30,551 bases of DNA, from positions 1-30,551 of the forward strand of contig JAGCSE010000337.1 in NCBI GenBank assembly GCA_017964325.1, in the 5' to 3' direction. Positions 15,919 through 25,163 of the stretch are shown one piece after another. The translations under genes and the position numbers were made by a program. The DNA is from Victivallales bacterium. GTDB lineage: Bacteria; Verrucomicrobiota; Lentisphaeria; Oligosphaerales; Oligosphaeraceae. Numbering within the stretch: position 1 is the first letter of the stretch; each line of letters opens with the position of its first letter. Below the pieces are notes generated by a model. That model searched no databases, had not been told where the DNA came from, and worked only from the letters and a program-made list of their open reading frames with translations.

Positions 15919-16239
15919 ATGACCATGACGAAGAGAGATTTGGTTGTGCGCGTAGCACGCCAGGTGAACATGAAGCAGAGCGACGTGATGGACATCATCC
16001 AGCTGGCGTTGGATACGATTACGGAAGAGCTGGCTGAAGGCCGCAACATCGAATTCCGCAATTTCGGTGTCTTCGAAGTGCTGACCCGCAAGGCTCGCAT
16101 CGGCCGTAACCCGAACTCACCGAAGCAAGAGGTGCAGATTCCGGAACGCGCAGTTGTCAAATTCAAGCCTGGCAAAGAAATGCGCAAGCTCGTCTTGAAG
16201 CTTGACCCGAAGACTCTGAAGAGCGATGATGAAGACTAA
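15919..16239 (+). CDS. HU/IHF family nucleoid-associated DNA-binding protein
   Basis: 106 residues with TAAGGAAG upstream of the ATG. The fold is clear: N-terminal helices (MTMTKRDLVVRVARQVNMKQSDVMDIIQLALDTI), a three-strand saddle beginning with RNIEFRNFGVFEV, the DNA-intercalating arm TRKARIGRNPNSPKQEVQIPERAVVKF, and the C-terminal FKPGKEMRKLV. The arm keeps the RxGRNPxT-like core and its Pro. A short acidic tail (LKSDDED) extends past the usual 90-95 residues. The dimer bends DNA. Whether it is HU-like or IHF-like cannot be settled; the sequence is closest to the generic bacterial HupB/HimA group. It ends at its own terminator. Confidence 0.93.
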   Translation: MTMTKRDLVVRVARQVNMKQSDVMDIIQLALDTITEELAEGRNIEFRNFGVFEVLTRKARIGRNPNSPKQEVQIPERAVVKFKPGKEMRKLVLKLDPKTLKSDDED

Positions 16240-16273
16240 AAACACTTTGGGGTAATTCCCAAGTGGCGAGTCA

Positions 16274-16326
16274 AAGGCGGGAAGTCGGCATTTGCAAAGG
16301 TGACTGACTTCTCGCTTTGTGTTTTT
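16274..16326 (+). terminator. Rho-independent terminator after the HU/IHF gene
   Basis: A 15-bp stem (16274-16288 with 16304-16318, including three G-U pairs) is followed by GTG and T5 (16322-16326). It lies 34 nt after the HU stop and ahead of hisS. Confidence 0.75.
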
Positions 16327-16367
16327 AAATAGCATTGGTTTAGAAAATTAGAAGGTGGATTACAACA

Positions 16368-17636
16368 ATGGGCGCAATCATGGAACCCCTGCCGGGGACG
16401 TCGGATATTTGGGAGCCGGAGACTTTGGAATGGATTGAATTGGAGCAGGCGGCCCGTGATGTGTTCCATCGTTATGGATACGGCGAAATCCGCACGCCTA
16501 TATTCGAAAGGACGGAAGTGTTTGAGAAGAATCTGGGCGAGGAGTCCGATGTCGTCCAGAAGGAGATGTACACGTTTAACGACCGTGGTGGCCGTAGTTT
16601 GACGCTTCGTCCCGAAGGGACGGCGGGTGTCATCCGTGCGATTGCGAACAGCGGTCTGGACCAGGGGGACGAACGGCGTGTGTTTTATTTCGGGCCGATG
16701 TTCCGCGGGGAACGGCCTGCTGCGGGACGGCGGCGGCAGTTCCACCAGATCGGCGTGGAGTCCGTCGGTGCGAACAATCCATGGATGGATGTCGAAGTGA
16801 TGGCGATGCTGTGCCATTTTCTGGACAGTATTGGCTTGAAGGACTGCCATGTGAACGTCAATACCAAGGGGCTTCCCGAAGACCGTGAGCGGGTGACGAC
16901 GGCGTTGAAAGAGTATTTTGCGCCTAAAATCAATGATATGTGCGAAGACTGCCGCCGCCGTTTGGAGACGAATGTGTGGCGCATTTTGGATTGCAAATGC
17001 GAACCGTGCAAGACGTATGCGCAGGATGCTCCGAAAATCATTGATTTGCTGAGCGATGCAAGCCGCGATTATTTTAATAAGGTATGCGAGGGACTGAAGG
17101 AAGTCGGCGTCGATTATGAATTTTCGCCTCGTCTTGTGCGTGGGCTGGACTACTATGTCCACACGGTTTTCGAAGTGACGCACAGCGGGTTGGGGGCGCA
17201 GGATGCCGTCGCAGGTGGTGGTCGTTATCGGATAGCCTTCCCTGGCATGAAGAATCCGATTGAAGGCATTGGTTTTGCGGCCGGTATGGAACGATTGATT
17301 CTAGCCCGTGAAAGCCTTGGCATGGGGGCTCCTGAAATCCGTGATGCCGACATCATGATTTTGAGCCTTGGCGAGAATGCAGTGTTGCCCGGCCTCCAGT
17401 TGGCGCAAGTTTTGCGGCAATCGTTTGGAAATTTGCGCATCAAGGCGGATTTCACGGCGCGGAGCATGAAGGCGCAGATGCGTGGCGCGAACAAGGCGAA
17501 TGCACGGTTGGTGCTGATTCGCGGTGAAAACGAATTGGCTGACGGCACGATCGGTTGCAAGCTGATGGAGACGTCCGAACAGGTGACAATCAAGCTGGAT
17601 GAACTGCATGATTTCATTTCCTGCAAATTAATTTGA
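16368..17636 (+). CDS. hisS: Histidine--tRNA ligase
   Basis: 422 residues, the usual bacterial length. It charges tRNA-His in the cytoplasm. Class II motifs are present: motif 1/2 region (PLPGTSDIW; TLRPEGTAGVIRA; FYFGPMFRGERPAAGRRRQFHQIGVE), the histidine-specific RGLDYY (258-263) and the C-terminal anticodon domain (ARSMKAQMRGANKANARLVLIRGENE). A Cys-rich insert (CEDCRRRLETNVWRILDCKCEPC) matches the insertion seen in many bacterial HisRS. The second histidine motif, normally GGRYDGL, reads GGGRYRIAF, with Arg288 in place of Asp. AAGGTGG lies upstream; an internal ATG at 16380 (MEPLPG) is an alternative start. aspS follows after 33 bp. Confidence 0.95.
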   Translation: MGAIMEPLPGTSDIWEPETLEWIELEQAARDVFHRYGYGEIRTPIFERTEVFEKNLGEESDVVQKEMYTFNDRGGRSLTLRPEGTAGVIRAIANSGLDQGDERRVFYFGPMFRGERPAAGRRRQFHQIGVESVGANNPWMDVEVMAMLCHFLDSIGLKDCHVNVNTKGLPEDRERVTTALKEYFAPKINDMCEDCRRRLETNVWRILDCKCEPCKTYAQDAPKIIDLLSDASRDYFNKVCEGLKEVGVDYEFSPRLVRGLDYYVHTVFEVTHSGLGAQDAVAGGGRYRIAFPGMKNPIEGIGFAAGMERLILARESLGMGAPEIRDADIMILSLGENAVLPGLQLAQVLRQSFGNLRIKADFTARSMKAQMRGANKANARLVLIRGENELADGTIGCKLMETSEQVTIKLDELHDFISCKLI

Positions 17637-17669
17637 AAACGATAACCATTTAATATAGAGAGATATAGC

Positions 17670-19028
17670 ATGAGCAACGAAACGAGTAAATCCCTGCCGC
17701 GCACGAATATTGGAGCAATCAAGGAGAATCTGGACAAGCCAGTTCTGCTACGTGGTTTCGTGGAGAATTTTCGCGACAGCAAGGCGATGGCGTTCATCGT
17801 CATGAAGGACATTACGGGCAAGGTGCAGGTGACGGTCGAGAAGGAGAAGCATCCTGAACTGCTGGAGGAACTTGCGAAAGTCACGCTGGATTCCGTGATT
17901 TCCGTTGAAGGTGTCGCCGTGGTGAGCGAATACGTGAAATTGAACGGTGTCGAAGTGTTTCCGACGAAGCTGACGGTCGATTCCGTCGCCGACCCGCTGC
18001 CGATCGTCCGTGAGGCGATTCCTGCGACGAAGAAGAAGCCCGGTCTGGACCGTTCGGATATCGATACACGTTTGGATTACCGCTGGGTCGATTTGCGCAC
18101 GGCGAAGAACCAGTTGATGTTCAAAGCGCAGACGGCGTTTGTCGCCGCGTTACGCGAGTTCCTGTTGAAGAAGGATTTCATTGAAATCCATACGCCGAAA
18201 TTGATCGGCGCGGCCAGCGAAAGCGGCGCGGACGTGTTTAAGGTCGAATATTTCGACCGTTTCGCGTATCTTGCGCAGAGCCCGCAGTTCTACAAGCAAA
18301 TGGCGATGGCGGCGGGTTTCGAGCGGATTTTCGAATGCGGCCCCGTGTTCCGTGCGGAGAAGTCGTTCACGAACAAGCATACGACGGAATTCACAGGCTT
18401 TGATTTGGAGTTCAGCTACATCGATTCCTTCCGTGATGTCATGGACATGGAAGCTGAATTGCTGACATACGCGTTGGCCGCCGTGAAGGAAAAGTATGGC
18501 GATCAGATTGCGGAAGCCTTTGGACTGGAAGTCATTGTGCCGACGCTCCCGTTCCCGACGGTCAAGCTGGCTGATTTGTACGCCGCCTTGGAGGCGGAGT
18601 TCGGATACAAGGTTCCCGAATCCGAAAAGGGCGATTTGACGACGGAAGCGGAGCAGTTGAGCTACGAATGGGTGAAGAAGCACTACAATCATGAGTTCCT
18701 CTTCATCACGGACTACAGCGCCGAAAAGCGCGCGTTCTACCACATGCGCGATGAGAACGGCATTCCACAGGGTTACGACTTGATTTGGCGCGGCGTCGAA
18801 ATCACGACGGGCGCCCAGCGCGAGCACCGCTATGACGTGCTGAAGAAGCAGGCCCAGGAGAAAGGGCTCGACGAAGACGTCAAGTTCTATCTTGAGTTCT
18901 TCAAATACGGCTGCCCGCCGCACGGCGGCTTCGGCTTGGGCGTTGACCGCCTGACGATGCTTCTCTGCGGCCTGCACATCAACGAGGCGATGTTCCTCTT
19001 CCGCAGCCCGAAACGCCTTACGCCGTAA
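17670..19028 (+). CDS. aspS: Aspartate--tRNA ligase, archaeal/eukaryotic type (possibly non-discriminating)
   Basis: 452 residues, much shorter than the roughly 590-residue bacterial AspRS because the GAD insertion domain is missing. An N-terminal OB-fold anticodon domain (LLRGFVENFRDSKAMAFIVMKDITGKVQVTVEK) is followed by a class II core: RLDYRWVDLRT, AYLAQSPQFYKQ, FECGPVFRAEKSFTNKHTTEFTGFDLEFSYI, EITTGAQREHRYDVL and the motif 3 block GFGLGVDRLTMLLCGL, ending FLFRSPKRLTP. GAQREHRYD and the C-terminal SPKRLTP mark the AspRS2 (archaeal) clade rather than AsnRS. Such enzymes often mischarge tRNA-Asn for later amidation by GatCAB; whether this one does cannot be told here. It is co-transcribed with hisS. 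Confidence 0.88.
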   Translation: MSNETSKSLPRTNIGAIKENLDKPVLLRGFVENFRDSKAMAFIVMKDITGKVQVTVEKEKHPELLEELAKVTLDSVISVEGVAVVSEYVKLNGVEVFPTKLTVDSVADPLPIVREAIPATKKKPGLDRSDIDTRLDYRWVDLRTAKNQLMFKAQTAFVAALREFLLKKDFIEIHTPKLIGAASESGADVFKVEYFDRFAYLAQSPQFYKQMAMAAGFERIFECGPVFRAEKSFTNKHTTEFTGFDLEFSYIDSFRDVMDMEAELLTYALAAVKEKYGDQIAEAFGLEVIVPTLPFPTVKLADLYAALEAEFGYKVPESEKGDLTTEAEQLSYEWVKKHYNHEFLFITDYSAEKRAFYHMRDENGIPQGYDLIWRGVEITTGAQREHRYDVLKKQAQEKGLDEDVKFYLEFFKYGCPPHGGFGLGVDRLTMLLCGLHINEAMFLFRSPKRLTP

Positions 19029-19112
19029 GGATTTGGAATAATAATGCTCCCTCGTGGCCGGACTCGCGTGAGCGTGTCATTTCCAGTCTATAGTGTTACG
19101 GCGTAATAACTT

Positions 19113-21751
19113 ATGGAAAGCGAATTGCACATAACGCCGCAAGGCAATTTGCGGGATGCCGAGGGGACGTTTCAAAACGGAAATGGCTCCGGTCTTTTGG
19201 AGTTGCTTCAGAAGACCGAAAAACTGCCGGAGGGCAAACTGTATTTCCGGCAGATCATCTCCGGGCGTATCCGTCGGCTGTCCAACCAGGATGAACCGGA
19301 AGGCCGTGAACTAGCCGCCGTTTTCGCTGCTACCCGTCCGGAGGCGGTGGAATGCGCACAGGCCCTTTTGGCGGCTCCTCCGGTAGTCGGCGTGGAATAT
19401 CTGGATGTGGCGCTGCTGCTGCGTTTGCACGAAGAGTTCGAGGCGGCGTTGCAGGATGGCTTCAAGATTTTCGCGGGCGACTTCGCCGAATACTTGCGCA
19501 GTCTTGCTCCCGCATGGCGGAATGTCGGCAAGGTGGCCTTCCATCTTGCTGAAAACAAAGGGGATGCAAGCGGGAAGCACCCGTTCGCCTTTCTCGCCAG
19601 TTACATCCATCGGACGGAGAACGAACGCCCAAGGCATTTGCCGCTGGCGGCGGCGTTGAAGGCGTACGCCAACGACCGCGAGGCGTTGAAGGCCGTCTTG
19701 GCGCCGATTGTCCAGGCGGCGGACGGAAGCGCCTTCATCCGCGATTTGCTGGAAAGCCGCAGAATTTTCCAGCCCATCGCCCTTGGGAGCGCACAGGCAT
19801 ATACCTTTCTGAAGGAAATCCCCCTTTATGAAGATGCGAATATTCTGGTGCGCATCAACAAGCTGTGGAAAAACAAGCCGCCCCGTGCGAAAATGGTTGT
19901 GACGGTCGGTTCGAGCAACACGCATTTCGACTCCCGTTCGCTTCTGGATTTCAAGGCTGAAATCTGCCTGGACGGAGAGGCGCTGACCGATGAAGAGGTC
20001 GCGGCGCTGCTCAAGGCGGAGGATGGTTTGGTTCGCATCCGCAACCAATGGGTCGTGGCGGATGCGCAGACCATCGCGGGGCTTCTGGCCAAATGGAAGG
20101 AAGCTCGCGAAATAGCCCATGCGGAGGGACTTACCATAGCGGAGGGACTGCGTTTGCTAGCTGGTGCCGAGGCTGATGGCGGCTTGTCCGGATCCAATGG
20201 CACGGTGGAGCAGGATTGCGTCTTCCGCGCGGGAGGCGAGTTGAAGCGGCTTCTGGACGATATGGGGGAACCGTCGTCCATTTCCGTACCGCGCCTGCCG
20301 GACTCGCTGGAAACCACGCTGCGCGGTTATCAGGCGGTTGGCGTCGGATATCTTTGGCGGGCGACAACATTTGGGCTGGGCGTCTGCCTGGCGGACGACA
20401 TGGGGCTGGGCAAGACATTGCAGCTTCTGGCGGTGTTCAGCGTCTGGAAGAATACGGGCGTATTGGACAAGCTGCCCGCCCTGCTTGTATTGCCGGCGAC
20501 TTTGCTGGCCAACTGGCGGTCGGAGGCGGCAAAGTTCACGCCATGGCTGAAGCTTGTCACATTGCACAGTTCATCCATGGACAAGCGGGAATGGGGGATT
20601 TCAAAGAGAATCCATGCGTTTTCCTGTCGCGCTTCGATGTGGCTTTGGTGACGTATGGCATGCTTTCCCGTCTGGACGAACTGGCCAAACTTGATTTTCC
20701 GGCTGTTGTTGCGGACGAAGCGCAGGCGATCAAGAACCCCGGTTCCACCCAGAGCCGTACGCTGCGCTCCATCCATGGCGCAAGGCGCATCGCCATGACA
20801 GGCACGCCTGTGGAAAACCGTCTTTCCGACCTGTGGAGCATTTTCGATTTCATCAATCCCGGCCTGCTTGGCAGCCTGCGCTCATTCCAGAAATTCTCCA
20901 AGGGGCTGGAAGAGGACTACAGCCCCTTGAGAAAACTGACCAAGCCATTCATATTAAGGCGCTTGAAGACGGACAAGCGCATCATTGCCGACCTGCCGGA
21001 CAAGACGGAGGTCAATGTGTTCTGCGGACTTTCCAAAAAACAGGCCGCCCTGTATTCAAAATGCGTGGACGACATGAAACGCGAACTTGAGACTGAAGAC
21101 GAGTCAATCCGTCACCGCGGTCTCGTGCTGGCGTATCTGATGCGTTTCAAGCAAATCTGCAATCATCCGGACCAGTATCTTGGCGTAGGCACATATGCCC
21201 CCGCCGACAGCGGAAAATTCCAGCGTCTGGCGGAGATCGTGGAGGTAGTCGCTTCCAGGCAGGAGAAGATGCTTGTCTTCACGCAATTCCGTGAAATGAC
21301 TGGACCGATTGCGGATTTTCTTGCACAATGCTTTGGGAAAGAAGGGCTTGTTCTTCATGGCGGTACGCCCGTCAAGGAGCGGAGTCGGCTGGTCACTGAT
21401 TTCCAGCGGGAGGACGGTCCGCCGTTTTTCGTGCTTTCCCTGAAGGCCGCCGGCACAGGCTTGAATCTGACGGCCGCCAGCCATGTCGTGCATTTCGACC
21501 GCTGGTGGAACCCGGCCGTTGAAAACCAGGCCAGCGACAGGGCGTTCAGAATTGGTCAAAAACGGAATGTGCTTGTCCATAAGTTTCTCTGCAAAGGCAC
21601 ATTGGAGGAGAAAATCGATGAACTGATCATGGACAAGCAGAGCATGGCCGACGAGCTACTGCACGAAGGCGCTGAAAAGCTCGTCACCGCCATGGGGACC
21701 GATGAACTGGTTTCGCTGGTCAGCCTGAATGCGGAGGCGGCGGATATTTAG
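19113..21751 (+). pseudogene. SNF2-family helicase, split by a -1 base frameshift in a G tract
   Basis: One gene of about 879 codons read in two frames: 19113 to about 20597, then about 20598 to 21751. The first frame stops at 20651. Inserting one G in the G5 run at 20593-20597 restores REWGDFKENPCVFL and joins the halves exactly. Domains in order: an N-terminal region without clear homology; the bacterial SNF2-associated (DUF3670-like) segment around residue 300 (LDFKAEICLDGEALTDEEVAALL); the ATPase core with Walker A DDMGLGKT (428-435), DEAQ near 535, MTGTPVENRLSDLW; and helicase C with HGGTPVKERSRLV, SLKAAGTGLNL and DRAFRIGQ. It is an ATP-driven DNA translocase. The ribosome site before 19113 is weak. 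Sequencing error, a real mutation or slippage are all possible. The SWIM gene follows after 54 bp. Confidence 0.85.
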
Positions 21752-21805
21752 TGGATGTTATGATGGCAGTCATTCAATCAAAACTTTGTTCATAGGGGGC
21801 AGCCG

Positions 21806-23080
21806 ATGTCATGGTATGATTATTATTCCTATCCCGCATACGTCACGGTGGCGGAGAAAAAGCGCTCGTATGAGCAGGCGCGGAGGAAATTGCTGAAATC
21901 GGGAAGGGGACTGCATCCCGTTGTCATCGAGGGGCGTACCATCGCCAGAACCTTCTGGGGGCGCGCATGGTGCGACAATGTGGAGTCCTATCAGGACTAT
22001 GAGAACCGTCTTGGGAGGGGGCGCAGCTACGTGCGCAACGGCGCCGTTCTGGACTTGCAGATCAAGCCCGGCGAAGTAACCGCATTGGTTGGCGGCAGCT
22101 ATGGTGAACCTTATGAAATCTCCATCCAGATTGCGCCGTTGGACAAAAGCCGCTGGGAGGATTTGAAATCGCGTTGTACAGGGCGGGTCTCGTCGATGGT
22201 TGATCTGCTTCAGGGGAAGCTTCCACGGGAGGTTCTGGCGGAATTCTGTGACAAGGAGCATGGGCTTTTTCCTGCGCCGGACGAAATGCGCATGAGCTGT
22301 TCCTGCCCCGACTACGCGGGGTTGTGCAAGCATCTGGCGGCCGTGCTTTACGCCATCGGGGCGAGGCTTGACAACTCGCCGGAGCTTTTCTTCACGCTTC
22401 GAGGCGTCGATGGCCAGGAGCTGGTGGGAAGCCAGATGGTGGAGAATCTCACCGACGGCGTGGATTCCGAATTGGGAAATGCGGATTTGGCCGATGTGTT
22501 CGGGGTGGAGTTCGATTCGCCGGACGACGTGGTTGCATCGTCTGCTCCCAAAAAGGAACGACCTGCCGCCACGCCCGCGAAGCCGTTGTTCTGGACTGGC
22601 GATGCGGTTAAGGCGTTGCGCAGCAAGCTGGGCTGGACGCAGAAAAAACTGGCGGAAGCCATCCATCTGCCGAGCATAGCAACCATTTCCGCATGGGAGA
22701 CAAGGCGGATTCTTGTCTCGGAAAAGTATTTTGAAGCGTTGACTCAACTTCAGGAGATGGCTGACAAGCTGCCCATGCCGGAAGCGAAGCCTGAAAAGGC
22801 CACTTGTCCAGAACTGCCGACGGCAGAACAGGATGTGTCATCTGAAAAGGCGACTGTCGAAGCGGCGGACAATGGGAAGACACCGGTGAAAACGGTTTCC
22901 AAGACGCGCAACTGGACTGCGGGGATGCTTCTGAAGGCTAGAAAAAGACGCGGTTTGTCTCGCCGGGTGCTTGCCGAAGCCATCGGTGTGTCTATTGGAA
23001 CAATTGCCGATTGGGAGACAAAGGCAAGGCGCATCCACCCAAAGTATTTTTCGCTTTTGGACGCGCAGTTCCCAAAATGA
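21806..23080 (+). CDS. SWIM zinc-finger protein with two C-terminal XRE-like HTH domains
   Basis: 424 residues; a GGGGG run precedes the ATG. The N-terminal half (FWGRAWCDNVESYQDYENRLGRGRSYVRNGAVLDLQI) is the region typical of SWIM proteins encoded beside bacterial SNF2 helicases. The SWIM motif itself is complete: C165-x-C167-x6-C174-x-H176 (SCSCPDYAGLCKHLAAVLYAIG). After an acidic linker come two helix-turn-helix units of the XRE type, at about 261-320 (ALRSKLGWTQKKLAEAIHLPSIATISAWE) and about 369-424 (ARKRRGLSRRVLAEAIGVSIGTIADWE). They share the LAEAI...TI..WE pattern and so look like an internal duplication. A role as a DNA-targeting partner of the SNF2 translocase is inferred. Operon with the preceding gene is likely. 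Confidence 0.85.
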   Translation: MSWYDYYSYPAYVTVAEKKRSYEQARRKLLKSGRGLHPVVIEGRTIARTFWGRAWCDNVESYQDYENRLGRGRSYVRNGAVLDLQIKPGEVTALVGGSYGEPYEISIQIAPLDKSRWEDLKSRCTGRVSSMVDLLQGKLPREVLAEFCDKEHGLFPAPDEMRMSCSCPDYAGLCKHLAAVLYAIGARLDNSPELFFTLRGVDGQELVGSQMVENLTDGVDSELGNADLADVFGVEFDSPDDVVASSAPKKERPAATPAKPLFWTGDAVKALRSKLGWTQKKLAEAIHLPSIATISAWETRRILVSEKYFEALTQLQEMADKLPMPEAKPEKATCPELPTAEQDVSSEKATVEAADNGKTPVKTVSKTRNWTAGMLLKARKRRGLSRRVLAEAIGVSIGTIADWETKARRIHPKYFSLLDAQFPK

Positions 23081-23187
23081 AAGTAGAATCAACTCTATTT
23101 TCAATGGAAGATATGATGAATATATTAAAATAAGATGATAAGGGGCTAATGGCTTAAGAGCAAGAGTCAGAAAAGAGAAAACACGGC

Positions 23188-23334
23188 ATGGGTGTTTATC
23201 TGAATCGAGGCAACGGATTGTTCAAGGAAGCCTTGAACGGACAAATATATGTGGATAAGTCGAAGATGATCCGCTCCGCCGCTCCCGCCGCTCCGAATTT
23301 CAAGCATCACGGCTGCAGGATGCTCAGAGCGTAA
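23188..23334 (+). pseudogene. 5' remnant of an AAA-ATPase-like/nuclease-like (PF09820-type) gene
   Basis: 48 codons beginning ATG at 23188. MGVYLNRGNGLFKEALNGQIYVDKSKMIR matches the conserved N-terminus of the 'AAA-ATPase-like' (DUF1703-associated) family, which normally continues for about 500 residues through a Walker A. Here the frame turns into low-complexity Ala/Pro and unrelated sequence and stops at 23332-23334, directly before the multi-hairpin repeat. It is a truncated gene, probably cut by insertion or deletion at the repeat. Confidence 0.6.
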
Positions 23335-23355
23335 TGAGTAATGAGAGTAGCCACA

Positions 23356-23550
23356 ACTCTCAAAAACCGTGTTCTTTGTTCATTCACTATTCAAATACTG
23401 TCAATATTCCTGCCACCAGTGACACGGTCCCATATATCTACTTATCCATCAGTTGGTTGTGTATCGCCGAAAGCGCTTGCTTCATCCACGGCTAAAATTC
23501 TTTCGCCGCTATGCGGCCTGAAATCTGCGCATGCGCAGATTTTTGAGAGT
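23356..23550. repeat. Multi-hairpin repeat element, copy A
   Basis: Ends are inverted: ACTCTCAAAAA (23356-23366) and TTTTTGAGAGT (23540-23550). Inside are TTCCTGCCACC (23407-23417), CCACGGCTA (23486-23494), CCGC-TAT-GCGG and the perfect 16-bp palindrome TCTGCGCATGCGCAGA (23524-23539). Blocks and their order match copy B (29275-29464), but the CCGTGGGT stem is degraded here. No ORF of interest lies within it. It occupies the gap between the pseudogene and the sialidase-like gene. Confidence 0.75.
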
Positions 23551-23576
23551 CCCATCTACTAAGCACTCCCTGCTGT

Positions 23577-25163
23577 TCAGTCTTCAAAGAATGCGTTGAG
23601 GGAGGCAGTCTGCGGATCGCCGACGATGACGCCACGCGGGGAGGTGCAGCGGAAGCGGAGACGCTGTGTCGTCAGAGATGGATGCGACCAGACGATGGGA
23701 TGGCGTTTGCCGACTTTCGTCTGGCTGTCCTGCGTGAAGACAATCGTCCATTTCCTATCTGCAAATGCCTCGACGGCAAAGGAGTATGGGGGAGCAGACG
23801 TGAAGCGTTCGGCTGTCAGCGCCACGTCCGAAAGCTTTTGCGGGGTGGCCAATGCCAATTCCATGGTCATTTCATTGCCGCCTTTTAGGTTGACGCCTTT
23901 TCCTCGCGTATAGGTCATGACCTCCGCCTGGCCTTCGGCGGCCGTCCATGTTCCTAACGATGTTTCAAGAGTCGTGAACGGACCGTTCGGAACGTTGTCG
24001 AAGATGGACGGGCTGCATTCGTAGGGACGGAATGGAATATCCTTATATAGCCAACTGACAGGGACTTTCGTGACGCGCGAATGGCAGAGTCCATCCAAGG
24101 CGCAGTAGCCGAGGAGGATGTCGTCGCCGACGAAATGGATGGCGATGTAGCAGTACCATCCGTTGCGGAGATTGCCTTCGAGGGTTTTGATAAGCGTCCA
24201 CGTCCGTCCGTCATCTTTTGAGACGGCCATGCTGAGCGGGACGCGTTTGCCTGCCAGAAACAGGGGGATGTTGCGGTGGTTGTTCCAGACGAGCAGCAGG
24301 TCACCCGTCTTCGGGATTCGTTTGATGGAGGCGGGAGAGAGTGGCGACAGCATATCGGATGGTTGTGATTTCGTCCACGTTTCACCGAAGTCACTGGAAT
24401 AGCTGACCATCTGGCTGCCGCAGCTGCTGCGGATGAACATCATGACGTGCCCGTCCTTCAGCTCGACGACGCCAGGTTCCTGGACGGTGATGCGCTGCCC
24501 GTTGTCGTTGAACACCTTCCATTCCTGCTGGCTGCGATGCCATGTGAGGCCGTTGTCGTCGGAGAGATAGCAAAGCAACGTGCCCATGTAGTCGCTCTGC
24601 GTGTCGCCCTGCTTGGCATGCTGGCAGAGCGGCATGACAAGGCGGCCGCTGGCCAATTGGATGACGCGGTCGTTGTTGAGGACGTAGTATCCGACTTCGC
24701 GTGGGATGCAGTCAATGGGCGCGCTCCACGATTCGGCTTCGTCGTCGGAGAAGCGGAGAATGGGACGGCAGTCGAAATCGTTGTTTTTCTTAAGGTAGAA
24801 GAGGGCGATGCGTCCGTTGGCGAGACGGAGGAGGCTGACGGACATGACGTTTTGCGCACCTTCGTTTTCGATGATGATCTTGTCCTGTTTTGTCCATGTC
24901 TCGCCGTTGTTGTCGGAATGGCGTTGTGCGATGACAGCCGCGCCATGGTCGCCTCCATGCGAACCGTTGAAATGCGTGTATATGAAGAGGATGCGTCCCG
25001 TCTTCAGTGTGATGAACGCGCCTTCGCTGTTTCGCGGGTTGCCGGGGCCGGGCGGCAGTTCGAGGCATTTTCGGGGCAGTTCAGCGGATGGCGCGGAAAT
25101 GGCGATGTTAGTTGCGGCGAGCAGGCAGGCGGCAAGGCTGCTCAAGAAATGTCGGTTATTCAT
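23577..25163 (-). CDS. Exported BNR/Asp-box sialidase-like protein
   Basis: 528 residues. Residues 1 to about 24 form a signal peptide (MNNRHFLSSLAACLLAATNIAISA). The middle is a beta-propeller with Asp boxes of the form SxDxGxTW at 83-90, 201-208, 256-263 and 315-322 and a degenerate one at 139-146. An N-terminal PRNSEGAFITLKTGRILFIYTHF block and EPGVVELKDGHVMMFIRSS fit the exo-sialidase (GH33-like) and related families. The classical FRIP motif is not apparent. A beta-sandwich-like C-terminus (GTWTAAEGQAEVMTYTRG onward) closes the protein. It may act on sialylated or other host glycans in the periplasm or outside. The minus-strand ribosome site is weak. Confidence 0.82.
   Translation of the reverse strand: MNNRHFLSSLAACLLAATNIAISAPSAELPRKCLELPPGPGNPRNSEGAFITLKTGRILFIYTHFNGSHGGDHGAAVIAQRHSDNNGETWTKQDKIIIENEGAQNVMSVSLLRLANGRIALFYLKKNNDFDCRPILRFSDDEAESWSAPIDCIPREVGYYVLNNDRVIQLASGRLVMPLCQHAKQGDTQSDYMGTLLCYLSDDNGLTWHRSQQEWKVFNDNGQRITVQEPGVVELKDGHVMMFIRSSCGSQMVSYSSDFGETWTKSQPSDMLSPLSPASIKRIPKTGDLLLVWNNHRNIPLFLAGKRVPLSMAVSKDDGRTWTLIKTLEGNLRNGWYCYIAIHFVGDDILLGYCALDGLCHSRVTKVPVSWLYKDIPFRPYECSPSIFDNVPNGPFTTLETSLGTWTAAEGQAEVMTYTRGKGVNLKGGNEMTMELALATPQKLSDVALTAERFTSAPPYSFAVEAFADRKWTIVFTQDSQTKVGKRHPIVWSHPSLTTQRLRFRCTSPRGVIVGDPQTASLNAFFED

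Noticed and set aside
19029..19112. tRNA gene between aspS and the SNF2 gene
   Set aside because: No cloverleaf or TTC loop motif; only a short palindrome around the aspS stop (CCTTACGCCGTAAGG).
23281..23576. CRISPR-like array at repeat copy A
   Set aside because: Repeated blocks are hairpins of different sequence rather than regularly spaced direct repeats with unique spacers.
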